A program made the translations under genes and the position numbers. From the NCBI RefSeq assembly GCF_002575655.3, contig NC_053040.3, positions 456,678,780-456,742,779 of the forward strand: DNA of 64,000 nt, given 5' to 3'. Origin of the DNA: Aegilops tauschii subsp. strangulata (taxonomy: Eukaryota; Streptophyta; Magnoliopsida; Poales; Poaceae). Shown piece by piece: positions 11,415-23,569 of this stretch (position 1 is its first letter; each line of letters begins with the position of its first letter). The notes under the pieces are model-generated. The model was not told where the DNA came from. It did no database searches and saw nothing but the letters and a program-made list of their open reading frames with translations.

Positions 11415-11570
11415 GTTTGGTGATGAAACCAGAGATTCATTCTTTTCTTTCATCTAAGAGGGGTTTGTTCTAAGAATATTGTATCGAGTAATTCGACACA
11501 TAAAAGTACATTCAAAGAAAAATCAAAATTATTAAATAATTGGAATTCTTTTTTGATAAGTCAATTCATA

Positions 11571-11761
11571 TTATTCCAAAATCTTATTATTTGTTTGTTG
11601 CCCAGAAAAACCCTTTGGTATTGGATGCTCACTACCGCTCGAAAATGATCTTGATTTTACTAGAGAATAAGATTGTACTATGGAAAAATAAGTTTTTTTA
11701 TTCCAAATATTTTTACGAATACACTTTTTTGACATTGAAGTATTTATTTTGGAACTGCCAT
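11571..11761 (-). pseudogene. rpl32: Plastid ribosomal protein L32, nuclear pseudogene copy
   Basis: The minus strand begins ATGGCAGTTCCAAAA, loses one base (giving an early TAA), and then in the restored frame shows FSIVQSYSLVKSRSFSSGSE followed by HPIPKGFSGQQTN. These match the plastid 50S protein L32 of grasses along almost its whole length of about 60 residues. The frameshift near codon 6 and several substitutions mean it cannot make the normal protein. It would in any case lack plastid expression signals in the nucleus. Confidence 0.9.
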
Positions 11762-12656
11762 TGAAAAAGGAAATTACTTTTTTCTAGTTGTATGTGAAAG
11801 ACATCTATTCCTGCAAATCAATCCTTCTTTCTTCTTTTTATTTGTATTTATACTTAGATACTGAAAGATACTTAAATTTGGATTATTTTTTTACTTCATT
11901 TTGTCTAACGCGGATAAGACAAGAATTTTTTAATTTTATATATATATTTTATACTTGTTTTTTTAATAATATAGAATATATAGAAGAGTTTGTCATTTAA
12001 ATCTATTTATATGTATTTATATATCAAGTATACTCCATATATAGATATATGGTATGGAAGCCTATCCCCCATATAAGATAAGGCGGGGGGATACAAAGAA
12101 GGGAAAATGAAATAGTTAATTAAGTTCAGAATGGTATTCCATAAAGGAAAGGAATTCCAATCAAAACAAAAAATACCGAGTCTCTTAAACATGACATTCT
12201 AAAACTTAGGTAATTTGTAGTCATTAGGATTTTAGTTCTATACGAAGTAAGGACTATTCGATAATTTCTTATAAACATAGGTTTTCATTGGAATTCACTC
12301 AATCAGTTAATTATGGAACAAGAGAGTTGTTTCATCTTTGTTTTAAAGAAATATAAAAATGAATTATGAATAGAAAGTAAAACGATTCAACTTTTTTTTT
12401 ATTTTTATAAATATCTTTATTTAGTTAATAAAATAACTTCGTTACCTAGTTATTTTATTAATTTTTGAATTTAACCAACTAAACCCATTCTTAATTTTTA
12501 ATTATTTCAATGAGATAAAGTTTGAAAAAATTAATAATTTGAGTATTTTTTATTATTCTTTTTATTTATTCTTCCAGAAAGAGATAAGAATTGGTTTGGT
12601 AAATCAGAAACAATTTTATAGAAAAATTGAAGTAAAAATTTGCAATTTCTTTTCTT

Positions 12657-13400
12657 ATGGAACATACATATCAATATGCATGGGTAATCCCTCTTCTCCC
12701 ACTTCCAGTTATTATGTCAATGGAATTTGGCCTTAGTCTTATTCCGACAGCAACAAAAATTCTTCGTCGCGTATGGGCTTTTCCTAGTGTTTTACTCCTA
12801 TGGTATTCTCAGTTCAACTGTCTATTCAACAAATAAATGGAAGTTCTATGGTCTTGGACCGTTAATAATGATTTTTCTTTAGAATTTGGATACTTGATTG
12901 ACCCACTTATTTCTATTATGTTAATACTAATTACTACTGTAGGAATCCTGCTTCTTATTTATAGTGATGGCTATATGTCTCACGATGAAGGATATTTGAG
13001 ATTTTTTGTTTATATAAGTTTTTTCAATACTTCCATGTTGGGATTGGTTACTAGCTCCAATTTGATACAAATTTTTTTTGGAAACTCATGGGTATGTGTT
13101 CTCATTTATTGATAGGCTTTTGGTTTACACGACTAATCGCAGCGAGTGCTTGTCAAAAAGCTTTTGTAACTAATCGTGTAGGGGATTTTGGTCTATTATT
13201 AGGAATTTTAGGTTTTCTTGGATAACAGGTAGTTTAGAGTTTAGGGATTTGTTCAAAATAGCTAATAACTGGATTCCTAATAATGGAATTAACTCTTTAC
13301 TTACTACTTTGTGTGCTTTTTTATTATTCCTTGGTGCAGTTGCGAAATCCGCACAATTCCCTGTTCACGTATGGTTACCCGATGCTATGGAAGGACCCAC
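12657..13400 (+). pseudogene. ndhF: Plastid NADH dehydrogenase subunit 5 (ndhF), 5' part of a pseudogene
   Basis: The start ATG at 12657 is followed by [20 protein letters not shown]. Later segments include [50 protein letters not shown] and [20 protein letters not shown]. ndhF encodes a membrane proton-pumping subunit of the chloroplast NDH complex. Several short deletions (for example after GTTTTACTC near 12797, and in the TGGAAGTTCTATG region near 12838) break the frame. The gene is cut at the codons for AMEGPT by the CACTA insertion at 13401 and resumes at 25716. Confidence 0.93.
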
Positions 13401-13620
13401 CACTAGTAGAAAAAGGGCCTATTGTCCCGGTTCGTGAGGGCCTTCTGTCCCGGTTTGTGAACCGGGACTAAAAGGTCGTTACTAATGCCCTTGGCCTTTA
13501 GTTCCGGTTCTTACACGAACCGGGACAAAAGGTCCTCCACGTGGCCGCTGCGGCCAGCCCAGGACGAAGGGCCTTTGGTCCCGGTTGGTGACACCAACCG
13601 GGACCAATAGGCATCCACGC
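13401..13620. repeat. CACTA subterminal repeats, left end 1
   Basis: Short inverted units of the type GTCCCGGTT ... AACCGGGAC recur, for example TCCCGGTTTGTGAACCGGGA and CCCGGTTGGTGACACCAACC. Such subterminal repeats are binding sites for the element's own protein in characterised CACTA systems. The same pattern is repeated at 19907-20125. Confidence 0.85.
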
Positions 13621-13783
13621 GTCAGCATTTCAGGGGCTGGGGTTTTTGTTTTTTTGAAGGGGGGGGGGTTTAGGGGGGTTAATTTAGGTTGTTATTAGGT
13701 AGCTATTAGAGAGAAGTGTCCTCTCTTATATCTCCGTGCTTGGTTTACCAACGCTACGTATTGCTATGCCTAAACATGGCTTA

Positions 13784-13900
13784 GATTGAAGTGAAGGCAA
13801 CATGTGGTGCATGTCGAAAGTAATACTAATCCTAACTTGATCAAGTTTGGATTGTACTACTTTCGACACGCACCACATGCATGTTGCCTTCACTTCAATC
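13784..13900. repeat. Long hairpin inside CACTA left copy 1
   Basis: GATTGAAGTGAAGGCAACAT with GTGGTGCATGTCGAAAGTA is followed, after a central segment of about 30 bases, by its near-complete inverse ending in TGCCTTCACTTCAATC. The stem is about 43 bp with a few mismatches. The same structure occurs at 20298-20414. Confidence 0.85.
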
Positions 13901-14352
13901 CAATCCATGTTCATTTCACCCGCTGATATATAATAACTCTTCATGCGCGCATCATGCATCATCATATATAATAACAAGTCCTACTAAATATCATCATACA
14001 ACTTCTACTCGTTATTAATAACAAGTCATACGATCATCATCCTCACAGTCATCGAACCAACCCTATTTAATTGTTCTTAGCACATGATCATGAGTATTAG
14101 GTAGGACCGAAATACCCTCTTTAAGGTAAAATAGCATAAAATAATATAGACCCTGACTCTCCATTATGGAGAATGGAGATCATCCTGTCTCCAATTCTTG
14201 CGCTTCGCTTCCTTTTGTTTCCAAGAACCTCCTTGCGACTGTCCATACATTTTTTTCATTCTTTGATTTGCATGTCTCCACTTCTTTTAGAAATCCGGTA
14301 TGGACAGTTGAGATTCGTAGGATGACCTGGTTGTATATTCAAAACATCAAGC

Positions 14353-14721
14353 CTACCATTCTGATACATCAAATGAGGCACACAATCCTCTGGGATTATC
14401 TGTTGAAAAACATAGTAATAACTTCATAGTTAGCAATGATGTACTAGTTTTAGAACTATGCAAAATATGCACGGATGTCGTAATAGTAAGAAATCTTACC
14501 AGGGTATCTCCATAGTAGTTACCGTAGTTCAACACGTGCACTAGTGGCACGTATTGACCATAATGCGGAGGAGTTTTACAATAGATATTGTAATTCTCAA
14601 GATCAGTACAAAATCCGACCAGATGAGTTTTCTCCTTATAAGTTAACTCAGAGCCATCAGTGTAGTAGGTTCTGTCTACCATGTTCCGCACATTGTTTGA
14701 ACAATCAAAATAAGCTGTCAA
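14353..14721 (-). pseudogene. CACTA internal gene fragment, copy 1 (truncated)
   Basis: The minus strand reads AYFDCSNNVRNMVDRTYYTD and HYGQYVPLVHVLNYGNYYGD, nearly identical to the same exon in copy 2 (20867-21235). The upstream exon in copy 1 is cut at 14926. This gene looks like the B3-like reading frame often found in grass CACTA elements, which is a tentative assignment. Confidence 0.6.
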
Positions 14722-14924
14722 TGAAAATAAGCTGTCAACTATTTTGAAATGAACAATATAAATTAGCTAATTAACTATGTTTGAGAAACTCACATAGCTG
14801 TAGAATTGGAGGCGTATCAACAAGGACCCAAATGTCCATATTGTCTTGCTCGATGTCAGGATCACGAAGATCCATGGTGACAAGCATACCCTCATCAAAA
14901 TCATACATCTTGCAAAATGCTTCC

Positions 14925-15022
14925 CATTATGTGATGTGCATGTTTGTACTGGATTCACTAAATAACGTGATTTACTCTCCTATGCCGAGGGTGAATGCCA
15001 AGTGTTTGTATTCTGCATAGAG
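14925..15022 (+). repeat. Flank repeat X, copy 1
   Basis: CATTATGTGATGTGCATG through TTCTGCATAGAG occurs here and again at 19797-19906, immediately before the second CACTA left end. Here it is joined to the truncated left-end copy (junction at TTCCCA/TTATGTG with a CA overlap) and is followed by GCTTGATTACGG instead of CACTA. It marks the edge of the DNA caught between the two left ends. Confidence 0.85.
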
Positions 15023-15363
15023 GCTTGATTACGGTGCCTCTGCAGTATTTTCTCTAACTAGCTACAACATAATTAGGCGTGAGAAAACTGAAACTTTCTT
15101 CATGGTTAGTGCTTCTCTATGTTTGTTTGCTTACGGTCAGATTTGTGATTCGTGTGCAACAGGCGAGAGTTTGAGCTGATTCATTATTTTTTGGACTCTA
15201 TCGTGTTGGTCTTCTGGCCACCAGTCTTGCTATTGTGATCATATTGTCGATGAAACATGTCATAGTATTTTTGCAAGATTTCTACTGTATGAACATCTTC
15301 TTAACTTTCTGTGTTTTATTTATGAAATTTGTAGAGTCTTGATAGATAGTAGTTTACTTGCTA

Positions 15364-15416
15364 CTCCCTTCGTTCCAAAATAGATGACCCAGTCATCTAT
15401 TGTGGAACGGAGGGAG
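15364..15416. mobile_element. Short Stowaway MITE (53 bp)
   Basis: CTCCCTTCGTTCC and GGAACGGAGGGAG ends with TA on both sides. The element is almost entirely inverted repeat. Confidence 0.9.
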
Positions 15417-15567
15417 TACATGTTTTGTGGGGGCTTGCTCTGCCCTGCACATGTGTCCCTGCTCCGTCTGCTAGTTGGCCTATGATACCTGTAGGTGTTT
15501 TTTCTTTTCTGTAAATCCTTACTACTTCAAGGCATGTTAGTCGTGGAAACCGGAAAGAATGCATATA

Positions 15568-15647
15568 CTACCTCTGTACCGAAATACTTGTAGCTGGGGA
15601 AACTAGTAAAAGTTCCCCCAACTACAAGTATTTTGGTATAGAGGGAG
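15568..15647. mobile_element. Stowaway MITE (80 bp)
   Basis: CTACCTCTGTACCGAAATAC pairs with GTATTTTGGTATAGAGGGAG, flanked by TA dinucleotides. The element forms one long hairpin. Confidence 0.85.
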
Positions 15648-18600
15648 TATGTATGTAGCTATTGTTAGCTATGTTCATTTTGTTGTATAGTGCTGCTAAG
15701 CTAACCGTGCCCAAGATGAGAAAAAACCTATCAGATGCATCATTTTCTTTTTGCCTGTGTGACTTCATTTCTTTCTATTGTGGTTTCATCATGATCTCAT
15801 CGTGTTCCCATTTTATCATGTATTGTGACAGCATACTGTGACCCCGACGCACGCTGGTGGTCTTCCCCGCCCGCCGCCTCTTCTTCGACTCCTCGCTGGT
15901 AAGACGCTGGGTTCCTTCTCATGTCCTCTCAGATGCTCCGAGGAGCCCGACCATCATGGCCATGCTGCGCCAGCCATCGCGCCAATGACCTAGTGCTTGT
16001 GGCGGTTGTCATCTGGCCACCAATCCTCTTGACTATAGCATGTCACTAACAGGATAAGTTGCATGTTTAATTACCTAGCTCATTATGTGACTTTCCTTTT
16101 TTGGGCAGTCATGATATGAACTCCTCTTTCGTATTTGAGCCCACTCAACATTTCTTTTGTTTCTTTCATTAGCTTGTATTTTGGCCTATTCGTGTCTTTG
16201 TAGTTTTTGGCAAAATGAACAGAGCTAGACTCTGATTATTTCTATTCTGTTTATAATCATCCCATCTCAGAGAAATTTAAAACTGCTCCGCAGTTCCAAC
16301 TGAATTCACTGTTCCCCCCTTAAAAGTAGTACAAAGATTGCATCTTGCGTTGCTAGAATTTCCCTGGTAATTGTATATCACCTGCAGAGGCTTCTCTGGG
16401 CATTTAAGCTTTTGTTCCAGCTTATGATAGCTGAACTTATAATACCCCAACATTTTTTAGGTGATGTTATTTATTTAGTTTAGTGAAAGAGGTGCAGTCA
16501 TGGAAATTGAAAATGTGTGCTCCAGTCCCGTGATATTGATCGTGCGGGCTTTGCTCCTATAGGAGACAGTGAACTTAAATGATGCTCAGGTTGCTTCTCT
16601 CATGTACCGGCCCATTCATCTCTAGCCCCCTTCCCGACGGGCTGCAGGTCGTAAACGAGGACCCTGCGACGACTACGGGTTAGATGTGGATGCCACCGAG
16701 GTATGCCCTCCTCATTCCCTTCCTGTGAAGTGCTTGTGTGCAATCTTGCTGCTGTGAAGACCATAAACATAATATTGCTGTTGTGAAGACCATAACCACA
16801 ATCTTGCTGTTTATTGAGTATTGTGAAGGAGAATGCTGCCTTAACATGATCACATCCCGTGATTTTGAATATTTTCTGTCACCCTCCTGCCTTTGCTCCT
16901 TAATTTCTGTTGTGTTTTAAAAAAATGTTAATCACTCCAAGATCTACAGATCCGCCCCTCTTCCTCTCCTGCGGCTCTGCTGCCCAACATGGAGATGATA
17001 TAGGAGGCCGACTTCTTTCTGTAGATAGTAGCTGTAGGAATAGGTGTCGGTTGGGACTTTGCCTTGTAATGTTTATGGGCTCAGTAGCCATTTCATTTTC
17101 TTTAGAGGTCCTCGGTTAAGCTGTATTGATTTGCAAATGGAAAGAAGCTCCTGTTCAAAGAAATAATAAAAAGAAGTCAAGTGTCAACTATGATGAGTTT
17201 CCTGGAAGTATAAGATCACCCTATTGCAAGAAAGCTATTCTTTTTTTTAAGAAGAATAGAATTGCACAAGTTACATGTATCATCACTCATATTGTAGAAA
17301 TAAAAGAGACTTGGTGATGTGATATTATGTTTCGGTGATGTGATATCATCACTCATAATGTCGAACTTGTCGCTGCACAAGAAGTCAAGCCGAACTTCAG
17401 GACTCCTCCAAGATGGTAAATCATCCTGGCTGAAATAGATAATTAGTCTCCTTAATATTTGGTAGAACTTGTGCATGCCATAGTGCCCGTCTGTTTGGAT
17501 TCTAGTGATCAATCTTGCCGGATATTTAGTTAGTTTTACTTCTGTTTAGAGAGAGTCCTAATTAAAAGGAAGGGTCGCGTACTAGTTGGTAGTTTGGATT
17601 TTTAGGGAGATACAGAGTCCAGCCCGATTGCTCCTATAGCTGTGCCTGCGTCCATTATTATAGAAGGCTGGGTGCAGCCTTGTATCGAGGACGGAAATTT
17701 TTTAGTTGAAAAATATAGAGAAAAACATCAGGTCGGATGCGCCAAATATCTGTGTTGTTTGCTGATCCTTGAGTGATTTTGGAGCTGCTACGTGTAGGAT
17801 TTGATCCGATTGAATTCTTGCACAAGTTTTTGTTCTTTTGTCTTCCTGCGCTTTTGCTTGATCGGAGGAGTTGTTCTACTACTTCTACACACGCTGCTAT
17901 TGCAACGATCATTCGTCGACGTTCTTGCTATTTTGTTGATTACCGTGAAAGATTGGGTCAATAAATGACTCGCCGTTTAGTTGGGACACGTCACTTGGAT
18001 TGGATCTTCTCAAAAGATGTGAGCCTGGATTGGTCATCTTCAAGAGTAATCCAGCGCCTATCTATGGTCTGCTCTTATCTTCAAGGTTATATTATGTTGC
18101 ACTAACCAACATGGTAGTAATATCGAGTCGAGTCGAGCACTGATCAGTTTGCTCTGCCTGTTGTCTCAAGTTTCAATTTCGTAGGCTTGGTTCCCTGATT
18201 TGCTTGCTTGACTCAATTTAAATAGATGGCTGAATGAGAATGATTGGTGTAATTGGATTTATGAAGTTTACTGAAGTTGTTAGAAAATAGATGGCTGTTG
18301 GGGCAGTTGCTTTAACAAATAAAAATAATGCATCTTCTTTAGTCACCTATTTAGCATGAAGTTCATGTTTTGCTTCGCTTTATTCTGAAATCTTCTTGTG
18401 AACACAGAAATTCACTGGATAAATGATTTGTGAAGCTTACCTACCAGAGATCCCTCGATGATAATGTTGCTAAGTTATTCTGTCTTTGGAGTTGAGGGCC
18501 TGGATTGCAAACTTAAGATACAGACTGTTAATAGCCATCTACTCCTGGCAGAGGACCCTCACGAGGTCCGCATGAGGTAATGGAAGTCTTTGGCTTGTTT

Positions 18601-19012
18601 CTTTACCCTACTAGCTAGTTTCACACCTATTGCTTTCGATTTAACTCCGAGGATCAGTGTTCGTCACATGCTTATTGCATTATACCTTGTTTGCCTGTGC
18701 TACTGTTATTGTGTGGAACCGTACATGTTAATTAGCAGAGCACCAAGAGTTTGTTCCGGTAGTGTTGCTTCTCAATATGCCTTTGTTTGCATGGTGCGTA
18801 AGTGCATCTGCCTTGTTTGCTCACTTACGTAGTATTATTGTGGAGGTGGAAAGCCGGTCCTTTAAACTCTGGTCCTATGTTATCTTCCTACTGTCCTTGA
18901 GGAGCCTAGTACTCTTTCTCTGAAAGAGCAAGATAATTTTTTGATTCATGCAATTTCCTTATACTTATTTATTTAGTTCTGATGGTAAGCACCAATTTTC
19001 ATGAATATGCAG

Positions 19013-19280
19013 TTGCAGAGGATGACCCACTGCCATCCATAGATGGGCTAAGAATCTCAGGTGAAGCTTTTCCTGCAGAAGAACTTCAAGCAAGTGGGTA
19101 TTCCATCAAGGGGACCACAAGATGTAATTTTGAGGTGCGGTTTATAGGTTTGGTTCAAGAATTTCTGATACCCTATGAAATTCCTACCTCTTAAGCTTGT
19201 TGTTAGTTCAGTACAATTGAAATGTTTGCCACAAAAATGTGCATGCAGTGTGTACGCCATCTGGAAGATGGATCAATGAC
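19013..19280 (+). pseudogene. Two exon remnants of a plant gene with a WVRHLEDG-type motif
   Basis: The first exon (19013-19134), between AG and GT, reads EDDPLPSIDGLRISGEAF and ELQASGYSIKGTTRCNFE. The second starts at 19250 after AG and reads CVRHLEDGSM, then loses similarity. I recall grass and Arabidopsis coiled-coil proteins with a C-terminal domain in which FxWVRHLEDG follows GYxxxGTT, but I cannot name the family with confidence. A Trp to Cys change and the lost continuation show it is a fragment. It was carried into the composite CACTA with the surrounding DNA. Confidence 0.6.
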
Positions 19281-19446
19281 CATGCGTGTGGCGGAGGCAG
19301 TGCTGTTTGGCAGTGGCTACAAAACAGCTACGGTGAGCTCCTCCAGCTCCTCTCCTTCCTCTGCTACTCGCCTCTAGTTGCTCTGAGCTCGTGCCCATCG
19401 AGCCACAACAATGGTGGTCGCGCTGGGTTCATGGCCATCATTCCAT

Positions 19447-19557
19447 GACCATGTCTGGTTATGATTTGGTCTCCTTGCATAATGACCATCTCTGGTTATG
19501 ATTTGGTCTCCTTGCATAATGACCATGTCTGGTTATGATTTGGTCTCCTTGCATAAT
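19447..19557 (+). repeat. 37-bp tandem repeat, three units
   Basis: GACCATGTCTGGTTATGATT followed by TGGTCTCCTTGCATAAT is repeated three times with a single G/C difference in the middle unit. Confidence 0.95.
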
Positions 19558-19796
19558 GATGAAGCATGTGTTGTGCCTTAGAATGCTTAAGGCTTGCTAC
19601 ATGAGCTAATTACGTCATCTGGCTTGCTACTTAACTCTGCTCTTCTAGCTGTGCTTCTGTCATCTAGTCATTCAGTACAATTGTATGCTTTCCTTGATGT
19701 TGTGAATGTCAATAGATTCACTAAGTTGGCTCTGGTTATAGTACGTGGTATCACTGTGTGATGCGCATGTTTGGGTCTTCTTTGCACTAGATGATC

Positions 19797-19906
19797 TCAT
19801 TATGTGATGTGCATGTTTGTACTAGATTCACTAAATAACATGATTTACTCTCCTATGCGAAGGGTGAATACCAACTGTTTGTGCAGTGCTTGTGTTCTGC
19901 ATAGAG
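19797..19906 (+). repeat. Flank repeat X, copy 2
   Basis: Second occurrence of the segment at 14925-15022. It ends in ATAGAG directly against the inner CACTA terminus at 19907. Its last three bases (GAG) would be the left half of a target duplication for that inner end. Confidence 0.85.
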
Positions 19907-20634
19907 CACTAGTAGAAAAAGGGCCTATTGTCCCGGTTCGTGAGGGCCTTCTGTCCCGGTTTGTGAACCGGGACTAAAAGGTCGTTAATAATGCCCTTGG
20001 CCTTTAGTCCCGGTTCTTACATGAACCGGGACAGAAGGTCCTCCACGTGGCTGCTGCGGCCAGCCCAGAACGGGGGGCCTTTGGTCCCGGTTGGTGACAC
20101 CAACCGGGACCAATAGGCATCCACGCATCAGCATCTGGCTGGAGCTAAGGTTTTTGTTTTTTTTAAAGGGGCTGATTTAGGGGTTTTGGGGGTTAATTTA
20201 GGTTGTTATTAGGTAGCTACTAGAGAGAAGTGTCCTCTCTTATATCTCCGTGCTTGGTTTACCAACGCTACGTACTGCTATGCCTAAACATGGCCTAGAT
20301 TGAAGTGAAGGCAACATGTGGTGCATGTTGAAAGTAATACTAATCCTAACTTGATCAAGTTTGTATTGTACTACTTTCGACATGCACCACATGCATGTTG
20401 CCTTCACTTCAATCCAATCCATTTTCATTTCACCCGCTGATATATAATAACTCTTCATGCGCGCATCATGCATCATCATATATAATAACAAGTCCTACTA
20501 ATCATCATCATACAACTTCTACTCGTTATTAATAACAAGTCATACGATCATCATCCTCATAGTCATCGAACCAACCCTACTTAATTGTTCTTAGCACATG
20601 ATCATCAGTATTAGGTAGGACCTAAATACCCTCT

Positions 20635-21571
20635 TTAAGGTAAAATAGCATAAAACAATATAGACCCTGACTCTCCATTATGGAGAATGGAGATCATTCT
20701 GTCTCCAATTCTTGCGCTTCGCTTCCTTTTGCTTCCAAGAACCTCCTTGCGACTGTCCATACATTTTTTCCATTCTTTGATTTGCATGTCTCCATTTCTT
20801 TTAGAAATCCGGTATGGACAGTTGAGATTCGTAGGATGACCTGGTTGTATGTTCAAAACATCAAGCCTACCATTCTGATACATCAAATGAGGCACACAAT
20901 CCTCTGGGATTATCTGTTGAAAAACATAGTAATAACTTCATAATTAGCAATGATGTACTAGTTTTAGAAGTATGCAAAATATGCATGGATATCGTAATAG
21001 TAAGAAATCTTACCAGTGTATCTCCATAGTAGTTACTGTAGTTCAACACGTGCACTAGTGGCACGTATTGACCATAATGTGGAGGAGTTTTACAATAGAT
21101 ATTGTAATTCTCAAGATCAGTACAAAATCCGACCAGATGAGTTTTCTCCTTATAAGTTAACTCAGAGCCATCGGTGTAGTAGGTTCTGTCTACCATGTTC
21201 CGCACATTGTTTGAACAATCAAAATAAGCTATCAATGAAAATAAGCTATCAACTATTTTGAAATGAACAATATAAATTAGCTAATAACTATGTTTGAGAA
21301 ACTCACATAGCGGTAGAATTGGAGGCGTATCAACAAGGACCCAAATGTCTATATTGTCTTGCTCGATGTCAGGATCACTAAGATCCATGGTGACAAGCAT
21401 ACCCTCATCAAAATCATACATCTTGCAAAATGCTTCCCAATTTTTGCAACCAAAATGGGTTACGCTCTCAGAACTATACAGATTTACTTCAAAATCTATA
21501 TCATGATGGGTCCCTAGGTGAATTTTCTTTGTTTCCATACTTTGATGGTCTTCAAAACCCATCCTCTCCAA
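20635..21571 (-). pseudogene. CACTA internal gene, B3-like, minus strand exons
   Basis: In minus-strand order: 21571-21281 (MERMGFEDHQ, FEVNLYSSESVTHFGCKNW, DFDEGMLVTMDLSDPDIEQ), 21235-20867 (AYFDCSNNVRNMVDRTYYTD, GYxx-type spacing, VLNYSNYYGDTL) and 20895-20635 (PHLMYQNGRLDVLNIQPGHP, then a lysine- and arginine-rich end). The DFDEGMLVTMDL segment resembles the end of plant B3 DNA-binding domains. Proteins like this occur in grass CACTA elements; the link is by recollection and tentative. It is probably a short DNA-binding protein, intact or nearly so once introns are removed, but this was not verified. Confidence 0.5.
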
Positions 21572-22512
21572 GACGTAGCGTCTTGCATGGCATGGGATAA
21601 GCTAGCCGAATTGTAAAAGATGAAAAGTACACGTTGAAATAGTTGAAGTCGTGCTTAATTACGAAAAATGACACTTGTCGTCGTTGCGTACCGTTTCAAC
21701 ATCGAAGGTCTCCTCCAGCTTAATACTGAAGCGCCGATCTTCGTCCAGGTGAGGCCTGTCGCACTGACCTCGGTCGTCGTGGCACCAGTCGCACTCCCCC
21801 GGGAGACTTTCGTCGTCCGAGTACGATATTTCCTATGTTCATAATTCAAATATTAAACATCTACAATTAAATATATGTACTAAAAAACCTAAGTTAGATC
21901 ATTATTATTCATCACGGGTTGACTATCGGTTTGTCGAATCTTTTCTTGAAAACTCTCAGCTCACATGGTGTATACATTCGACCGTTGGTGATGGTCGCTC
22001 CTCCCTTTGTCCCCGTGTGCATTACACCAAAATGTCTAGCACACGGGAACAAAGGAGAAGCGACCCCCCCCCCCCGACAACAGTCGGGATTCTTCGTCCT
22101 CTCATATATGGTGGAGACTCGACAGACTTACAGTCAACCCGAAATATCGTTTAATTATCTTTCTAAAAGAGGATTTGGCTGGTCTCACCTCGATGTCGGA
22201 GGGGGCGGTGACGGGGACGACGGCGGGGATGATGGAGGGGCCGGGGGCTCCTAGATTTCTGCGAAAACAAAAACCCTATAAGCTATCAACTAATCATAGT
22301 GCTCTCCAATTTTAGCATTCAAAGTAGGATTAGAGTAGTTTTCCACTTTGAGCATTCAATAAGCAAAATCAAATCACAAAATAAAGTAGTATTCAAAGTA
22401 GGATGCATTCAATTATAAGCAAAACTACATCATCTCCATGCGTCCGTACATCGTCGAATATTATCACTAATACACCTCGAATACTATTATACATATAGCA
22501 TCGCTAGTACAG

Positions 22513-22959
22513 CTAGAACGGTAGCGCCCGGCGGGTATCGGCGCGGGCGGTGGACACCCAAAGGGACGGAACCATCACAGGATCATAGCTCCAGTGAGAT
22601 CCCTGAAGAACCTGCCAGGTATTGTCGAACCTGCCCTCCAACGCAACCATGTAGCGACGGACGTGCTGGTCCTCCTCGCTGACACGGTGACGTACCACCT
22701 CCGCGGTGTCCGGAAGCCTCGGCACCGTCACTGGCCCACGCGAGCGCCACCAAACAAGGATCGGGTCAACGACGGGCTGGTTCCTCACCAACCTACGCCC
22801 ACCGGAAGGTAGCACCTCCCAAAACCAGCCCGGCGGAGCCCAGTCCCGGACATGGCCCCTCTGATCAAGCCGGCCTCCTCCGCCGAGTCGACGACGAGGA
22901 TGCGGGATAGGCATCGTCGACGTCGATGCGGGAATAATTGCTTTAACTAAAAAAAACAA
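22513..22959 (-). CDS. CACTA-associated open frame of unknown function
   Basis: A 149-codon minus-strand frame contains WAPPGWFWEVLPSGGRRLV and a C-terminal SHWSYDPVMVPSLWVSTARA. Reading frames with WAPPGWxWEVLPSGGR are common in Triticeae CACTA elements. The first residues (MFFLVKAII) precede a histidine- and arginine-rich stretch; the true start may be an internal Met (MPIPHPRRR). No catalytic motif is visible. Confidence 0.45.
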   Translation of the reverse strand: MFFLVKAIIPASTSTMPIPHPRRRLGGGGRLDQRGHVRDWAPPGWFWEVLPSGGRRLVRNQPVVDPILVWWRSRGPVTVPRLPDTAEVVRHRVSEEDQHVRRYMVALEGRFDNTWQVLQGSHWSYDPVMVPSLWVSTARADTRRALPF

Positions 22960-23520
22960 ACTAGTTCTATTAATTTCCTTGCTAAAAATAAACTACTTCT
23001 ATAGTAAAATAAACTAGTTTTGTTAAATCAACTAGTTCAACTACTAATTAAGCACTTACTATAAATAAAATAAAGTAGTTTTATTAATTAATCAACTAGT
23101 TCAACTACTAAGCACTTACTATAAATAAATAAAATAAAGTAGTTCTTACTAAAAATAAACTACTTCTATATATAGTAAAATTTAATAAAATAGTTCTATT
23201 AATTAATCAACTAGTTCAACTACTAAGCACTTACTATAAATATATAAAATAAAGTAGTTCTTACTAAAAATAAACTACTTCTATATATAGTAAAATTTAA
23301 TAAAATAGTTTTATTAAATCAACTAGTTCAACTACTAAGCACTAACCTAAAATCGATATGTACTAATAATTAACCTCAATAAAAAATTAATACATATATG
23401 AAAAAAACGTATATAAACAAAAAAATTGTATGAACATTATATTCATACATACATAGCCACATCCATTCATCATACAGCTACCACATGCATATATATATAT
23501 ACATTATATATATGAAAAAA
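22960..23520. repeat. AT-rich tandem-like tract (ACTAGTTCAACTACTAAGC units)
   Basis: Units containing AATCAACTAGTTCAACTACT and AAGCACTTACTATAAATA recur about four times between 22960 and 23345, separated by TAAAATAAAGTAGTT. There is no coding potential. Confidence 0.8.
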
Positions 23521-23569
23521 TGCAATGAACAAAAAAATAATACAAATTATATGAAAAAAATAAACAGAG

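Larger units (their letters stand above)
11460..13400. other. Plastid DNA inserted in the nucleus (NUPT), left part
   Basis: AT-rich sequence carries rpl32 (minus) and the start of ndhF (plus) head to head, with the spacer between them (11762-12656), as in the small single-copy region of grass plastid genomes. Small deletions and substitutions are spread through both genes, as expected for old plastid DNA decaying in the nucleus. The left edge is placed at roughly 11460, where plastid-like sequence begins. The right part continues at 25713 beyond the CACTA element. Confidence 0.9.
15023..19796 (+). other. Non-CACTA DNA enclosed in the composite transposon
   Basis: About 4.8 kb with no CACTA-type subterminal repeats. 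It contains two short Stowaway MITEs, a 37-bp tandem repeat, gene exon remnants (19013-19280) and other exon-like pieces, for instance around 18483-18578 reading LDCKLKIQTVNSHLLLAEDP before a GTAATG. 17530-17970 has a leader or LTR-like look but could not be assigned. Most of the remainder is intron-like or intergenic, with no other gene visible. Confidence 0.7.

Noticed and set aside
19907..21437. Simple tandem duplication of the CACTA left arm
   Set aside because: The two copies are separated by 5 kb of unrelated DNA and differ in sequence; the flanking repeat X and terminus structure need a composite origin.
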